A DNA stretch of 64,000 bases. Source: Clostridiales bacterium (lineage in GTDB: Bacteria; Bacillota; Clostridia; Lachnospirales; WQUN01). The stretch is from positions 1 to 64,000 of the forward strand of contig JAISWZ010000716.1 of the NCBI GenBank assembly GCA_031270945.1, given 5' to 3'. Positions 1 through 10,990 of the stretch are shown one piece after another. Positions within the stretch are counted from its first letter, which is position 1, and each line of letters begins with the position of its first letter. The notes under the pieces were generated by a model, which was not told the DNA's origin, did not search any database, and saw only the letters and a program-made list of their open reading frames with translations. Both the position numbers and the translations under genes were made by a program.

Positions 1-87
1 CTTCACATCCAACGTCCAAACGCCGTCCTTGAATGTCACGGTATACAAAGTGCCACCGATTTCCCATTCAAGCTTTCTCTCTCTCAT
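1..87 (-). CDS. 5' end of an unidentified CDS running off the left edge (MRERKLEWEIGGTLYTVTFKDGVWTLDVK...)
   Basis: Reverse strand is open from ATG at 87 to the window edge; purine-rich RBS-like gggagtgagg just upstream. Too short to identify. Confidence 0.4.
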   Translation of the reverse strand, partial: MRERKLEWEIGGTLYTVTFKDGVWTLDVK

Positions 88-1854
88 AAGCCTCACTCCC
101 ATCTCAAAGCGCCCAGGCGCGCTGGGGCAAACACAGGGTTATAGGCTTCCAACACGGCGCATTAGAAGAAAGCCAAACTTCTCTATCAAAATCCGCTGGT
201 AGCGGGGATTAAGCTGGCAAATCGCGTTTAAATCCAGGCAGTTCCCTGAAACGAAAAAAGACGCAAGGGCATCGCCCAGATTTATAGTCCAGGTTCGCCC
301 GACGCTCTGGACGCAAGCGCCCTTAAGCGTTTTTCAAGGCAACCCTCAAGCCTGGTTATTCGATCTCTAGTATACCACAATTCTAAAAAAAGTGGTAACG
401 CAAATTTCAAAGCGGGTTTCCTGTCTGGCGCCAGAACCCTGCAGAGCTAGGCCTGCTGGCCTTGGCAACCATATAGACAGCATAATGTTTAAAGATGAAT
501 ATGTCAAGAGAAATCTTATCTTCAAAAACAGGTCTTTCAAACGCGCGTTTCGCGCGGCTTGCGGGCAATGTCGAGGAGCGAGCAGTTTATGGCGCTCGTT
601 GCCCAGGGAGTTAAGACGCTCAGCTTTAGAACCTTATGAGTTGCTACAATGGAAAGCTTTTGGGGCTCCGCTACAAGGGAGCTGCGCAGTGGCAAGCTTT
701 AGGGTCAATATTCCAGAATTCTGAGCCTTCTATAATAGATTAAATTTATATTCTTCTAAATATAATAACGAGTTTGAGCGCTGTCAGTATGCTGTCTTCC
801 AGCTTGTCCAGACGCTTTCAATCTATTGTGCCCAAAGGTCCACGCGCTAAACTGGATACGCTTTTGCGGTTAGAACTCATGAGATTTTTCAAAATTTTTG
901 AGCTGAGCCAAGGCGGATGTATGTAGATGGGCGCATCCCAAAATGTTATAGATTTTTTGCCGACGAGCGTTCACCCTCGTTGGCACGGGATTCTCTATTG
1001 CCAGGCTACGCTCGCTTGCATTATGCCCATTTTCTGGGCAGTTGAAACTGTTTCAAGCAGCCCGCAAGGTGTCAAAAAAGTTTTTTGGCCCAGATCGAGC
1101 TCAAGAGCACCTTCAAAGGCTTTCCGGCGCAAGCTCCGGGGTTTTGGGCGCAAAGCGGCGTAGTTTCTTTAGGCGTTGAAAAAGTCTTGCTAGGGGCTTC
1201 AGCGAACAAACTTTCGAGTTGTTCGAGCCAAAGATGCTTGATATGCTTTTAGCTCGAGAATTGTTTTTCCTGCTCGTATTTTATATCGTCAGAACTGTCA
1301 AAATAAGAATGATAACTATCTGGCAATTCCGGAGATTTTATTTTTTTCTGACCACAAATGGCTTGAAGCCGCCATTTTACAGGGTAACCCTATTTATTGC
1401 AATTAGTTGTTCATCAGCATCCCGCATAAACTGGCTGCAGTCATTTCTACCCAGCGGTTATTCCTCTTATTCCCTCCCCTAACCAGCTGTTGCCTGTCGC
1501 GTTGCTCTACGCTGCACCTCGATTTTTATCCACCGCAATTCAGCGCATTATCCTCGCTTATCCTCCAGATCTATCTGCCCCCCAAGCAAACTTGCGTGAC
1601 TTTCGCAAGCCCTAAAATCAAATTTGAATTGCGCTTTAAATTATTATAGGGGGGTTTTATCTAAATTGCAAGTGTTTTATAGAAGTTGATGCGGCGCTCT
1701 TTCAGAAAGCTCTATAAATCTGGCTAACTTTGATTTAGGGCAATGTTGTGATGATTCGGTGAAAAATCTAGGATAATTAGTGCAATGTGACGATTAAAAT
1801 TCTTTCAAGCGATGTTATTTTCAATATACTCGCCAAAACATTTTTAAGATCTCT

Positions 1855-1882
1855 TTGAATCCTCGTTATATTATGCTATACT
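1855..1882 (+). promoter_or_regulatory. Sigma70-type promoter upstream of the amylase gene
   Basis: TTGAAT - 16 bp - TATACT, ~50 bp before the start codon. Confidence 0.5.
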
Positions 1883-1928
1883 GTGTTTCAAAGCTTTGTC
1901 AGCCAGTTTACAAAAGGGAGGGTTAATT

Positions 1929-3548
1929 ATGAGATTCACACGAGTTGCGCTTGCGGTTTTCATGTGCGCGGCGCTGTTAACCGCGTCATGCCAAAGCTCA
2001 AGTTCAGGAAGCTCAGGGAGTTCAGGGGGTTCAGGCGCGTCTAGCAGCTGGGAGGCTGCTATCTCGAAAGAGACAAAGGGCGCAAAGAAAGTGGAGACCG
2101 AGACCAGAACATGGTACGAGGCTTTTGTCTACTCCTTCTGCGACTCCAACGGGGATCGGATAGGAGATCTAGAGGGGCTTCGGTCACAGCTGGAGTACAT
2201 CCGCTGGATGGGGTTTAACGGGATCTGGCTTATGCCTATACACCCGTCTCCATCATACCACAAGTATGACGTGAAGGATTATTACGAGATAGATCCGGAC
2301 TACGGGACGCTTGAAGACTTTGATAGGCTAATGGAAAAGTGCGAGCAGCTGGGTATTAGCGTGATACTGGATCTGGTTCTGAACCATTCAAGCTCAGAGC
2401 ACCCATGGTTTAAGGGGGCTATAGAAGACTTGAAAAACGGGAATACCGACAGCGAGCTGGTCAGCTACTACTTTTTTGAGAAGAGAGCGCCAGGCGGGAC
2501 ATGGCATGAGGCTACTGGCGAGTGGTGCTACGAGGGTCAATTCTCTCCTTACATGCCTGACCTGAACCTGGAGAACGAGCTATTGCGGAAAGAGCTGGAG
2601 AAAGTAATGCAGTTCTGGCTAGAGAAAGGGGTAAAGGGCTTTCGGCTTGACGCGATAAAGGAGTTCGTAAGCGGCAACGCTACGAAAAACATTGAGATTT
2701 TGAGCTGGATCAGCTCTGCCGCAAAGTCGATACGGCCTGACGTCTATCTGGTAGGGGAGAACTGGGACACCACTGACACTTTATACACCTACTACAAGGG
2801 GATCGACAGCCAGTTCGAATATCCTTTTGGGACTTCGAGCGGGCACATCGCGAAGGCGCTTTTGCAGAACAACGGGCAAAACGCTGAGAGCTTTTTAGGG
2901 GCCATGATGCACACGCAGGAGAAGGTTGGCGAGTACGGCGGATCTGGAGCGTCTGACGCGCCATTTTTCATAAACCACGACAACTCCAGGGCGGCTGGCT
3001 TTCTGCGCCGGGATCCGGATCTGATAAAAACCGCCTGGGGCATGAACCTTATGATGTCTGGAGACGCGTTTGTATATTACGGAGAAGAGCTAGGCATGAG
3101 CGGGAGCGGCAAGGACGAGAACAAGCGGCTTGCCATGCAGTGGAGCTCTGATCCTGACGCTGTGGGCATGACATCCGGCCCGAAAGATCGGGAGACCGTT
3201 GAGCACGGCTTTCCCTCTGCTTCAGAGCAGATCGGAGACGAAACTTCGATAATGAGGTATGTACGAAACGCCGCTCTGATGCGCGAGAAATATCCAGCCA
3301 TAGCTTTGGGGACTGGAGAAATCCTGCCAACTAGCGGAGATCCTGTCATAGGCGCTTTGAGAAAGACTTACGGCGACAGCAGTGTCGTTCTGGTTTACAA
3401 TCTAAGCGCAGAATCGCATGAAGTGACGCCTTCCGGCGGGGAAAGCTGGGGCAAGCTCTCAGACTGGCTTTCGGCCACTGGAGTGAAGGCTACCCAAAGC
3501 GGTGACACGCTGACCCTTCCGCCTAGGACTATAGCTATTTTGAAGTAA
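1929..3548 (+). CDS. GH13 alpha-amylase family glycosidase, probable lipoprotein
   Basis: Signal peptide with lipobox LTASC, Ser/Gly linker, GH13 motifs (GFNGIWLMPIHPSPSYHKYDV, DLVLNHSS, GFRLDAIKEF, INHDNSRA). Start moved to ATG 1929 after an RBS (gggagggttaatt). Confidence 0.9.
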   Translation: MRFTRVALAVFMCAALLTASCQSSSSGSSGSSGGSGASSSWEAAISKETKGAKKVETETRTWYEAFVYSFCDSNGDRIGDLEGLRSQLEYIRWMGFNGIWLMPIHPSPSYHKYDVKDYYEIDPDYGTLEDFDRLMEKCEQLGISVILDLVLNHSSSEHPWFKGAIEDLKNGNTDSELVSYYFFEKRAPGGTWHEATGEWCYEGQFSPYMPDLNLENELLRKELEKVMQFWLEKGVKGFRLDAIKEFVSGNATKNIEILSWISSAAKSIRPDVYLVGENWDTTDTLYTYYKGIDSQFEYPFGTSSGHIAKALLQNNGQNAESFLGAMMHTQEKVGEYGGSGASDAPFFINHDNSRAAGFLRRDPDLIKTAWGMNLMMSGDAFVYYGEELGMSGSGKDENKRLAMQWSSDPDAVGMTSGPKDRETVEHGFPSASEQIGDETSIMRYVRNAALMREKYPAIALGTGEILPTSGDPVIGALRKTYGDSSVVLVYNLSAESHEVTPSGGESWGKLSDWLSATGVKATQSGDTLTLPPRTIAILK

Positions 3549-4103
3549 TGCTATTTAAAAGCAAAAATAGGGACTAAAATCCATGGCAATTCTGGGAGGG
3601 CTCAGGTTCTCCCTTTTTTGTTTTTAAAGGCAAGCCTTTGCCTATTCTAAACAGCAAGTCTTTTGCTTTATTCTTATCGGCAAGCGTTTTTATTGGTGCA
3701 TATCCCAAAATTAATTTTATGGCTTTCGAAAGTCACGCGTAGAAGCATCGCGATGACTTTCACTGCGCCACTGAAGGAATTTTGGGATATGCACTTAGTA
3801 AATCTGCACAAAAAACCGCCCTAAACTTTGTGCGATTTGGAGAAAACCAAGCCCAAGTCGCAAATCACTAATTGAAATAGGATTTTTGTGATACACTAAC
3901 CTATGGCAAAATTTATAATAAAAAGCATATCCCAAAATTTATTATAGGGCTCAGAAAAGCCACGCGTTAAAGCATCGCATGCCTTTTCCTCGCCAGAAGG
4001 AATTTTGGGATATGCACGGAAAAGCGCAACCCGCGCTACAAGAGCAAAAGAAGAGCAAAAATAAATTTTTCTTTTCGCTCTTGAATTCAAAGGAGGGATT
4101 TTC

Positions 4104-6362
4104 ATGGATATCGACAAAGTGTTGGAGGGCATGACCCTTGAAGAAAAGGCCGACATGCTGGGCGGATCGGATTTCTGGCACCTGAGCGGAGTGGAGCGGC
4201 TTGGAGTTCCAGCTATAATGACAACTGACGGCCCTCACGGGCTGCGCAAGCAGGCGGGGGCTACGGATCACCTGGGGCTGAGCGCCAGCGTTCCCGCCAC
4301 ATGCTTTCCTACGGCATCCGCGTTGGCTTCGTCCTTCGACCGGGCCCTTCTGGAAAAAGTCGGGACGATTTTGGGCAACGAGTGCCAGGCGGAAGATGTC
4401 GGCATACTTTTGGGCCCTGGCCTGAACATCAAGCGTTCGCCTTTGTGCGGGCGCAACTTCGAGTACATGTCGGAAGACCCTTACCTGGCCGGAGAGCTTG
4501 GAGCGGCTTACGTGAAGGGGCTGCAGAGCAAGGGGATCGGCTGCAGCGCAAAGCACTACGCGGCCAACAACCAAGAGACCAAGCGGATGTCCGCCGATTC
4601 CGTTCTTGATGAAAGAACCCTTCGGGAAATTTACCTTCCCGCTTTCGAGAAAGTTGTAAAAGAGGGCAAAGCGAAGACCCTCATGTGCTCATACAACAAG
4701 ATAAACGGCGCTTACGCGGCTGTTAACAAGAAGCTTCTTGACGACATCCTGCGCGGCGAATGGGGCTTTGACGGCTTTGTTATGACTGACTGGGGCGCGG
4801 CGAAAGATCCTGTTGAGGGAGTCAAGGCTGGGCTTGATCTGAAGATGCCTGGAAGCGGAAATAAGGACGCGGCGCTTAAGATTGTGGCGGCTGTTGAGTC
4901 TGGAGAATTGGACATTGCTGTCCTGGACGCAAGCGTTAAGAGAATACTTGAGGTTATAGATTTTTATCTGGCAAATCGGGATGCTGGCGCTGTATACGAC
5001 AGGGCGGAAGATCATTTGAAGGCCCAGTCGGCGGCTGAGGAATGCGCGATACTCTTGAAGAACGATGGAGCGGTTCTTCCTCTGGCTAAAGACGCGAAGG
5101 TAGCGTTTATCGGCGAGTACGCCAAGAAGCCCAGGTTCCAGGGCGGCGGATCTTCGCACATAAACGCGTCCTTTGTTGACAACGCTGTTGAGGCGGCCGG
5201 AGATCTGAACATCACGTTTGCCCAGGGGTACGACGACACCAAAGACTTGCCTGACGAAAGCATCATTACCGAAGCCGTGAAAGTTGCTTCGGAAGCTGAC
5301 GCGGCAGTGCTATTCATCGGACTTCCGGAGCGCCGCGAGTCTGAGGGTTTTGACCGCAAGGATCTAGACATTCCAGCCAGCCACAACGCGCTTGTGGAAG
5401 CTGTTCTCGCCGTCCAGCCAAAGACTGTCGTAGTTCTCCACAACGGAAGCAGCATCGCTCTTCCATGGGCAGACAAGGCGCCAGCGATCCTTGAGATGTA
5501 CCTTGGCGGAGAGGGAGTTGGCAAGGCGGCTGTGAGCCTTCTTTTCGGAGACGCGAACCCCAGCGGCAAGATCGCGGAGACTTTCCCGAAGAGGGTTGAA
5601 GACAATCCGTCATACCTCAACTTCCCGGGCTTTGGCGACACGGTTGAGTACCGCGAGGGCATCTATGTAGGGTACCGCTACTATGACGCAAAGAAATCCG
5701 AAGTGTTGTTCCCGTTCGGCCACGGCCTGAGCTACACGCAGTTTGAGTACTCGGATCTGGCTGTGAGCGCAAGCGAGATCAATGATTCGGAGAGCCTGAA
5801 AGTAACCGCTAAGATCAAGAACGTCGGTAGCGTTGCTGGCAAAGAGACTGTTCAGCTATACGTTGGCAGGACATCGGCCGGGATCCCTCGCCCGATCAAG
5901 GAGCTCAAAGGGTTTGAAAAGATCGCGCTTGAGCCTGGCGAAGAGGGCATTGTGGAGTTCACCCTGGACAAGAGATCCTTTGCTTACTACAACACAGTCA
6001 TTAACGACTGGCACGTCGAGACCGGGGACTATTCAATACAGATTGGCGCGTCTTCCAGGGACATCAAGCTCGAAGCCAACGTTAAAGTCATTTCCCAGAC
6101 CTTCATTCCTGTGGTCTTCCACAGCTACTCAACTTTGGGCGAAATCATGAAGAGCCCCAAGGGCATGTCTGTAATAGGCCCGGTTCTCCAAGCCTTAGCC
6201 GCGACCTTTGGAGGCGACCAGCCCGGAACAGCCGAGGCCATCGGAGTAGGCGCAGAGCTGATGCAAGCGATGGTTCAAGACATGCCTCTTTCGACGCTTT
6301 CTGACTTTGGCGCGATGCCTAAGGAAGCTTTGAATGCGATACTGGCGCAGCTTAACGGCTGA
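4104..6362 (+). CDS. GH3 beta-glucosidase-type hydrolase with C-terminal Fn3-like domain
   Basis: GH3 N-terminal motifs (TTDGPHGLRKQ, KHYAANNQE, GFDGFVMTDWGA) and C-terminal domain (PFGHGLSYTQFEY). RBS aaaggagg. Confidence 0.92.
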   Translation: MDIDKVLEGMTLEEKADMLGGSDFWHLSGVERLGVPAIMTTDGPHGLRKQAGATDHLGLSASVPATCFPTASALASSFDRALLEKVGTILGNECQAEDVGILLGPGLNIKRSPLCGRNFEYMSEDPYLAGELGAAYVKGLQSKGIGCSAKHYAANNQETKRMSADSVLDERTLREIYLPAFEKVVKEGKAKTLMCSYNKINGAYAAVNKKLLDDILRGEWGFDGFVMTDWGAAKDPVEGVKAGLDLKMPGSGNKDAALKIVAAVESGELDIAVLDASVKRILEVIDFYLANRDAGAVYDRAEDHLKAQSAAEECAILLKNDGAVLPLAKDAKVAFIGEYAKKPRFQGGGSSHINASFVDNAVEAAGDLNITFAQGYDDTKDLPDESIITEAVKVASEADAAVLFIGLPERRESEGFDRKDLDIPASHNALVEAVLAVQPKTVVVLHNGSSIALPWADKAPAILEMYLGGEGVGKAAVSLLFGDANPSGKIAETFPKRVEDNPSYLNFPGFGDTVEYREGIYVGYRYYDAKKSEVLFPFGHGLSYTQFEYSDLAVSASEINDSESLKVTAKIKNVGSVAGKETVQLYVGRTSAGIPRPIKELKGFEKIALEPGEEGIVEFTLDKRSFAYYNTVINDWHVETGDYSIQIGASSRDIKLEANVKVISQTFIPVVFHSYSTLGEIMKSPKGMSVIGPVLQALAATFGGDQPGTAEAIGVGAELMQAMVQDMPLSTLSDFGAMPKEALNAILAQLNG

Positions 6363-6420
6363 GGGATTGCTTTGCGGCAGTTCGGGCTCTAGTGCAAAAA
6401 AAAAAAAAAAAACCAAAACC

Positions 6421-6450
6421 AAAAGGCCCGGCAAACCGCCGGGCCTTTTC
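6421..6450 (-). terminator. Rho-independent terminator of the ABC exporter operon, possibly bidirectional
   Basis: aaaaggcccggc-aaacc-gccgggcctttt; on the minus strand followed by T-rich sequence including a 17-nt T run. Confidence 0.75.
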
Positions 6451-8247
6451 TTACGCCTCTTCAAGAAAGGCGTACTGCGCTGTATAGAGCTTGTAATACT
6501 TCCCTTTCTTGGCCATGAGGGTGTCATGGCATCCTGACTCCATGATCTTGCCTTGGTCAATGTACATGATGCGGGAGGCGTTCTTTATTGTGGAGAGCCT
6601 ATGGGCTATGATGAAGGAGGTTCGGCCAAAGAGGAGCCGGTCAAGCCCCTTTTGGATAAGTAGCTCGGTCTTTGAGTCTATGGAAGAAGTAGCCTCATCC
6701 AGGACCAGGATCTTGGGATCTGCCAATAGAGCTCTAGCAAAGGAGATAAGCTGCCTTTGCCCTGCCGAAAGCCTGCTGCCTCTTTCGTTTACCTCTGTCT
6801 GGTACCCCTTCTCTGTTGACATCACGAACTCATGGGCGCAGACGGTCTTTGCGGCTTCAATCGCTTCCTCGTCAGTGGCTTCTGGCCTGGAGTACTTTAT
6901 GTTGTCCATTATGGTGCCAGAGAACAGGAAAGTGTCCTGGAGCATTATGCCCATCTGGCTTCTGAGAGACTTAAGGGTAACGCCGCTTATGTCAGTGCCA
7001 TCGATGTATATGTTTCCTGAATCCAGGTCATAGAACCGGCTGAGCAGGCTGATGATCGTGGACTTTCCCGCTCCCGTGGGGCCTACAAGCGCTATGCTTT
7101 CGCCTGGGCTGCATGAGAAGGAGACATCTTTGAGCACTGTCATTCCAGGCTCATAGCTGAACGTGGCATGGGAAAACCTTACGTTGCCCTTGACCCTGGG
7201 AAGCTCTATGGCGTTTTCAACATCCTTTACAAGGACCGGTTCGTCCAAGGCTTCAAATATTCTTTCAAGATAGGACATGTTCACGACAATGGTGTTGTAA
7301 AAGTTGGCGATGTTGTTGATAGGGCCCCAAAACCTGCCGATGTAGCCAGCGAATGCGACCAGGGTTCCAGCGGTCACTATTCCTGCGTTCATCCAGTTGG
7401 CGCCGAAGATGTACATCAGGCTCATCGTCCAGACAGAAATGTTCTCAGCCGTGGGCCACATGAGGAACTGGATGGAGCAGGCCTTGAGCCAGGAGGATCT
7501 GGAGCTTTCCGCGACCCTTCCAAATATCTTTTGGTTCTCTTCTTCTCTGGCGAAGCTCTGGGTGATCTTTACTCCTGCTATGCTTTCATGAATGTAGGCG
7601 TTGAGGTTTGACTGCTTGTTGCTGTAGATCCGCCAGGCTTTGCGCTGGGCAATCTTAATCGCGGCGGCGGCCGCGAACAGGAGCGGGAGCCCGGCAAGGC
7701 TAACCAGGGTCAGCCTTGGGTTAAGAGCCAGCATCATTCCTGTTATTAGAAACAGGGACAAAATATCAGTGGCTGTGTTGACTATGCCGTTGGAAAGCAT
7801 GTCGCTCAGGGAGTTGATGTAGTTCACAACGCGAACCAGGATCTTTCCGTGAGGCCTGCTGTCATAATAGCTGAAAGGCAGCTCCTGGAGATGGTTGAAG
7901 AGGGCAAGCCTCAAGTCCCTGATGATGTTTTGGCCTGTCCGGGCCATGATCTGCGACTTTCTCTTTATGATAAAAATGTTTGCGAGCGTCCCGCACAAGA
8001 GAGCACTCGATAGAATGATTATAAGCGGAATCCCGTCCTTGCCTCTGGGGATCGCGTCGTCTATGGCTATCTTCAGCAAAAACGGCATGGACAGCGCGAA
8101 GACGCTTGACACTACCATAAGCCCCATGGCAAACATCAGCTGGCTGGCGTAAGGGGTGACGAACTTGCCCAGCCGTTTCAAGTGCTTTATGTTAAACTCG
8201 CTATCCTTCTCCAGGATCTCGTCGGAGTCAAACTTGTTTCTAGCCAT
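6451..8247 (-). CDS. ABC exporter, fused TMD-NBD subunit with canonical catalytic Glu
   Basis: Walker A GPTGAGKST, signature RLSAGQRQ, Walker B ILVLDEATSS, H-loop IIAHRLST. Confidence 0.93.
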   Translation of the reverse strand: MARNKFDSDEILEKDSEFNIKHLKRLGKFVTPYASQLMFAMGLMVVSSVFALSMPFLLKIAIDDAIPRGKDGIPLIIILSSALLCGTLANIFIIKRKSQIMARTGQNIIRDLRLALFNHLQELPFSYYDSRPHGKILVRVVNYINSLSDMLSNGIVNTATDILSLFLITGMMLALNPRLTLVSLAGLPLLFAAAAAIKIAQRKAWRIYSNKQSNLNAYIHESIAGVKITQSFAREEENQKIFGRVAESSRSSWLKACSIQFLMWPTAENISVWTMSLMYIFGANWMNAGIVTAGTLVAFAGYIGRFWGPINNIANFYNTIVVNMSYLERIFEALDEPVLVKDVENAIELPRVKGNVRFSHATFSYEPGMTVLKDVSFSCSPGESIALVGPTGAGKSTIISLLSRFYDLDSGNIYIDGTDISGVTLKSLRSQMGIMLQDTFLFSGTIMDNIKYSRPEATDEEAIEAAKTVCAHEFVMSTEKGYQTEVNERGSRLSAGQRQLISFARALLADPKILVLDEATSSIDSKTELLIQKGLDRLLFGRTSFIIAHRLSTIKNASRIMYIDQGKIMESGCHDTLMAKKGKYYKLYTAQYAFLEEA

Positions 8248-9992
8248 TAGCCCACCTTCTTGGCGAAATCGCCGTATTGGCTGACGAACATGCCATAGTA
8301 CCTGCCCTTCAGGGCCAACAGCTCCTCATGGGTTCCTTGCTCAGCTATGCGCCCGTTTTCCATGAACAGGATCTTTGAGGCGTTTTTGACCGAGGAAATC
8401 CTATGGGCTATGATAAACGTCGTGCACTTGGAAGATCTGCGCTTGAGCGCCTTCTGCATCTCGTGCTCAGTCTCCATGTCCACGGCGGAGGTTGTGTCGT
8501 CAAGAATCAGTATGGCAGGATCTGCCGCGAAAGCCCTGGCTAGGGACAGCCTTTGCTTCTGGCCTCCAGAGAGGCCCACTCCCCTTTCGCCTACTATCGA
8601 GTCATATCCGTCTTCCATTTCAAGTATGAAGCTATGGGCGCAAGCGTCTCTGGCTGAGTCTTCAACCATCTCAACGGGAGCTTCCGGATCCCCGTAGGCT
8701 ATGTTTCCTTCTACAGTATCGGAGAAGAGGAACACGTCCTGGGACGCCATTGCTATGTTTCTGCGAAGCGCCTGGAGGTCATACTCCCGGACATCCTTGC
8801 CGTCCACAAGAACCCTGCCTGATGAGGTGTCATAAAAGCGGCTTATGAGCGATACGAGTGTAGACTTTCCAGCCCCTGTGGCGCCTACTATCCCTATCGT
8901 CTCTCCAGGCTCAGCCACAAAGCTTATGTTGTCAAGCTCAGTTATTTTGCCGTGCCTGTCATATTTGAAGGAAACTTGCTCGAACTCGACCTTGCCTATA
9001 AGCCTTTCCGGCTTGGCTGCATCTTCAGGCGTTTCGATATAGATCTTCTTTCTGACCATGCCAAAGATCTTGTCAACCGAGGCGAAAAAGTTCTGGGTGT
9101 CGTTGATCAAGAACCCCATCTGCCTCAAAGGGTTTGAAACAGCCCAAAGGTACCCGTTCACAGCGACCAGCTGCCAAAGCTGCAATCTGCCCAAAGCGCA
9201 AAGTATGCCTCCTCCGCAAAGGAGAAAGACATTCAGTATCCCGGCGCAAAACTCAAGGATCGGCAAGTGCTTGACCCAGATGCTGTTCGCGTTTATGTGC
9301 GAGTTGTAAAACTCGTTGTTGGCCTCGGTAAACTTGGCTATCTCCTGGTCTTCCTTGGTGAAGGCCTTGACAACCCTGTTTCCGCCTATGTTTTCCTCGC
9401 AGACAGTGTTCAGCCTGGAGAACTTCTCTCTAATTTGGAAAAACGCCGGCTTTATCTCCTTGGCCTGGCGGAACCCGCTCGCGAAAATGACAGGTGCCGT
9501 GAGAAGCATTAAGAGCGCCAGCTGCCAGCTCACAATAAACATGAGCGTAATCGCCGCAATGAATATGACCAGGTTTTCAACTGAGCCGTAGATGACATAG
9601 GCGACAAAGTGCCGTATGGCGTCCAGATCCCCAGTCATGCGGGCCATGATGTCCCCTACTCTGTTAGAATCGAAAAAGCTGAAGTTCTGGCGATGGATCC
9701 AAGCGTATGTGTCATTTCTCATCTCCAGAACCAAGTCCTGGGACGCGCGCTCGAACACCCTTAGCATGATGTACCTGAGCACGGCTCTTGCAAACGCCGC
9801 TCCAACAATCACAGCCAAGCTGGCAAAAAGCGTGGCTTCCCAGGTCCCATCCTGGATAGATCCCACTATCTTGCCAGACACATAAGGGCTTACCATGCCA
9901 AGCATTGACACGCACAGGCTAATCACCAGCCCTGCGGCAAGCTTGGGCACCCTCTTTTTCGCGTATCCCCAGAACCATTGCAAATGCTCCAT
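8247..9992 (-). CDS. ABC exporter, fused TMD-NBD subunit with Walker B Glu replaced by Asp
   Basis: Walker A GATGAGKST, signature GLSGGQKQR, Walker B LILDDTTSAVD, H-loop IIAHRISS. Ends where the downstream subunit begins. Confidence 0.93.
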   Translation of the reverse strand: MEHLQWFWGYAKKRVPKLAAGLVISLCVSMLGMVSPYVSGKIVGSIQDGTWEATLFASLAVIVGAAFARAVLRYIMLRVFERASQDLVLEMRNDTYAWIHRQNFSFFDSNRVGDIMARMTGDLDAIRHFVAYVIYGSVENLVIFIAAITLMFIVSWQLALLMLLTAPVIFASGFRQAKEIKPAFFQIREKFSRLNTVCEENIGGNRVVKAFTKEDQEIAKFTEANNEFYNSHINANSIWVKHLPILEFCAGILNVFLLCGGGILCALGRLQLWQLVAVNGYLWAVSNPLRQMGFLINDTQNFFASVDKIFGMVRKKIYIETPEDAAKPERLIGKVEFEQVSFKYDRHGKITELDNISFVAEPGETIGIVGATGAGKSTLVSLISRFYDTSSGRVLVDGKDVREYDLQALRRNIAMASQDVFLFSDTVEGNIAYGDPEAPVEMVEDSARDACAHSFILEMEDGYDSIVGERGVGLSGGQKQRLSLARAFAADPAILILDDTTSAVDMETEHEMQKALKRRSSKCTTFIIAHRISSVKNASKILFMENGRIAEQGTHEELLALKGRYYGMFVSQYGDFAKKVG

Positions 9993-10911
9993 TTGCAGAC
10001 CTCCATTGCCGTCGGCGGCCGTGGACGCAGGCTATTTTAAAGGCTGGCTGGCGCAGGGCTAAAAAACCTGGCCTGGGTTTAGCTAAACCCAATATCTTGA
10101 AAAAGCCTTTAAAATAAACACGTTTTCACATCCATCGGAACACCTAGGGCTTGTAGCATATCTCTAAGCCAATCTCAGGATATGCCCTTTGCGCGATTCC
10201 TGATATCCCGCATTGGCTCTTGCGCCATGCCCAGATCCAGGAATCTTTTTTATGTTAAGCCTTGAGCGCCCCAAAAGCTATTTCATGTCGCTCTACGGCA
10301 TACACCATATTATAACGCGCTCACCCAGCAAGTCAATGAATTGGCAGACTGAAAAAACACAATTTTTCACCCTTGCAAGGCTTGAATTCAATAAAAATTT
10401 TGGGCTTCTCCAAGCTGCCATTTTCGAAGGCCTTGAACCCTTGCAGTTTAGGGAAACAAGAAGGCCCAAATCACGCGGTTCTTGCCGACGCGTCAAAAGT
10501 CTCCAAACCAAGGCAGCCTGACGGCCAGACTTTGTAGATTTTGCATAGAAACCTGGGAAGGTTTCTTTATAAATTTTAATCAAAAAAAGATCTTGAATAA
10601 ACGAAAGGGCGATCATCCTTGCAATTTGTTTGATGCAGGGTTTTTAGGCGAGATTTGTGCAGGGCAGGATATTTAGGCGTGTCTGGTTGCGGGGAATGCC
10701 GCGTCTAACAGGGCAAGAGCCAGGGCAGGAATGCAAAGGGCGAGAAATGCAACGTTTAATATCTTAAAGGCCAAGAACTTATGGGCAAAGAACAGAGATC
10801 AAAGTTTAAGCGTTAAAATTTAATAGTGTAAAAGTTCAAGGGTTAAAATATCAAAAGCCAAAAGATCAAAAGCTCAAAGATCAAAAGCCAAAAGATAAAA
10901 ACCAAAAGATC

Positions 10912-10946
10912 AAAGGCCCCCAAGGCGCAAGCGCTTGGGGGTCTTT
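10912..10946 (-). terminator. Terminator downstream of galE
   Basis: aaaggcccccaaggcgcaagcgcttgggggtcttt hairpin, followed on the minus strand by T-rich sequence. Confidence 0.65.
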
Positions 10947-10990
10947 GGGTTTGATCTTGCCTTTTTGCCTATTTTTATCCTATTTTCAGC

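Noticed and set aside
392-1649. ORFs at 392-724, 927-1163, 1219-1482 and 1407-1649
   Set aside because: No recognisable domains, no clear RBS, compositionally like translated intergenic DNA.
2710-10000. Many opposite-strand ORFs over GH13, GH3 and ABC genes
   Set aside because: Antisense shadows of GC-biased true genes; the + or - CDS with domain motifs explains the sequence.
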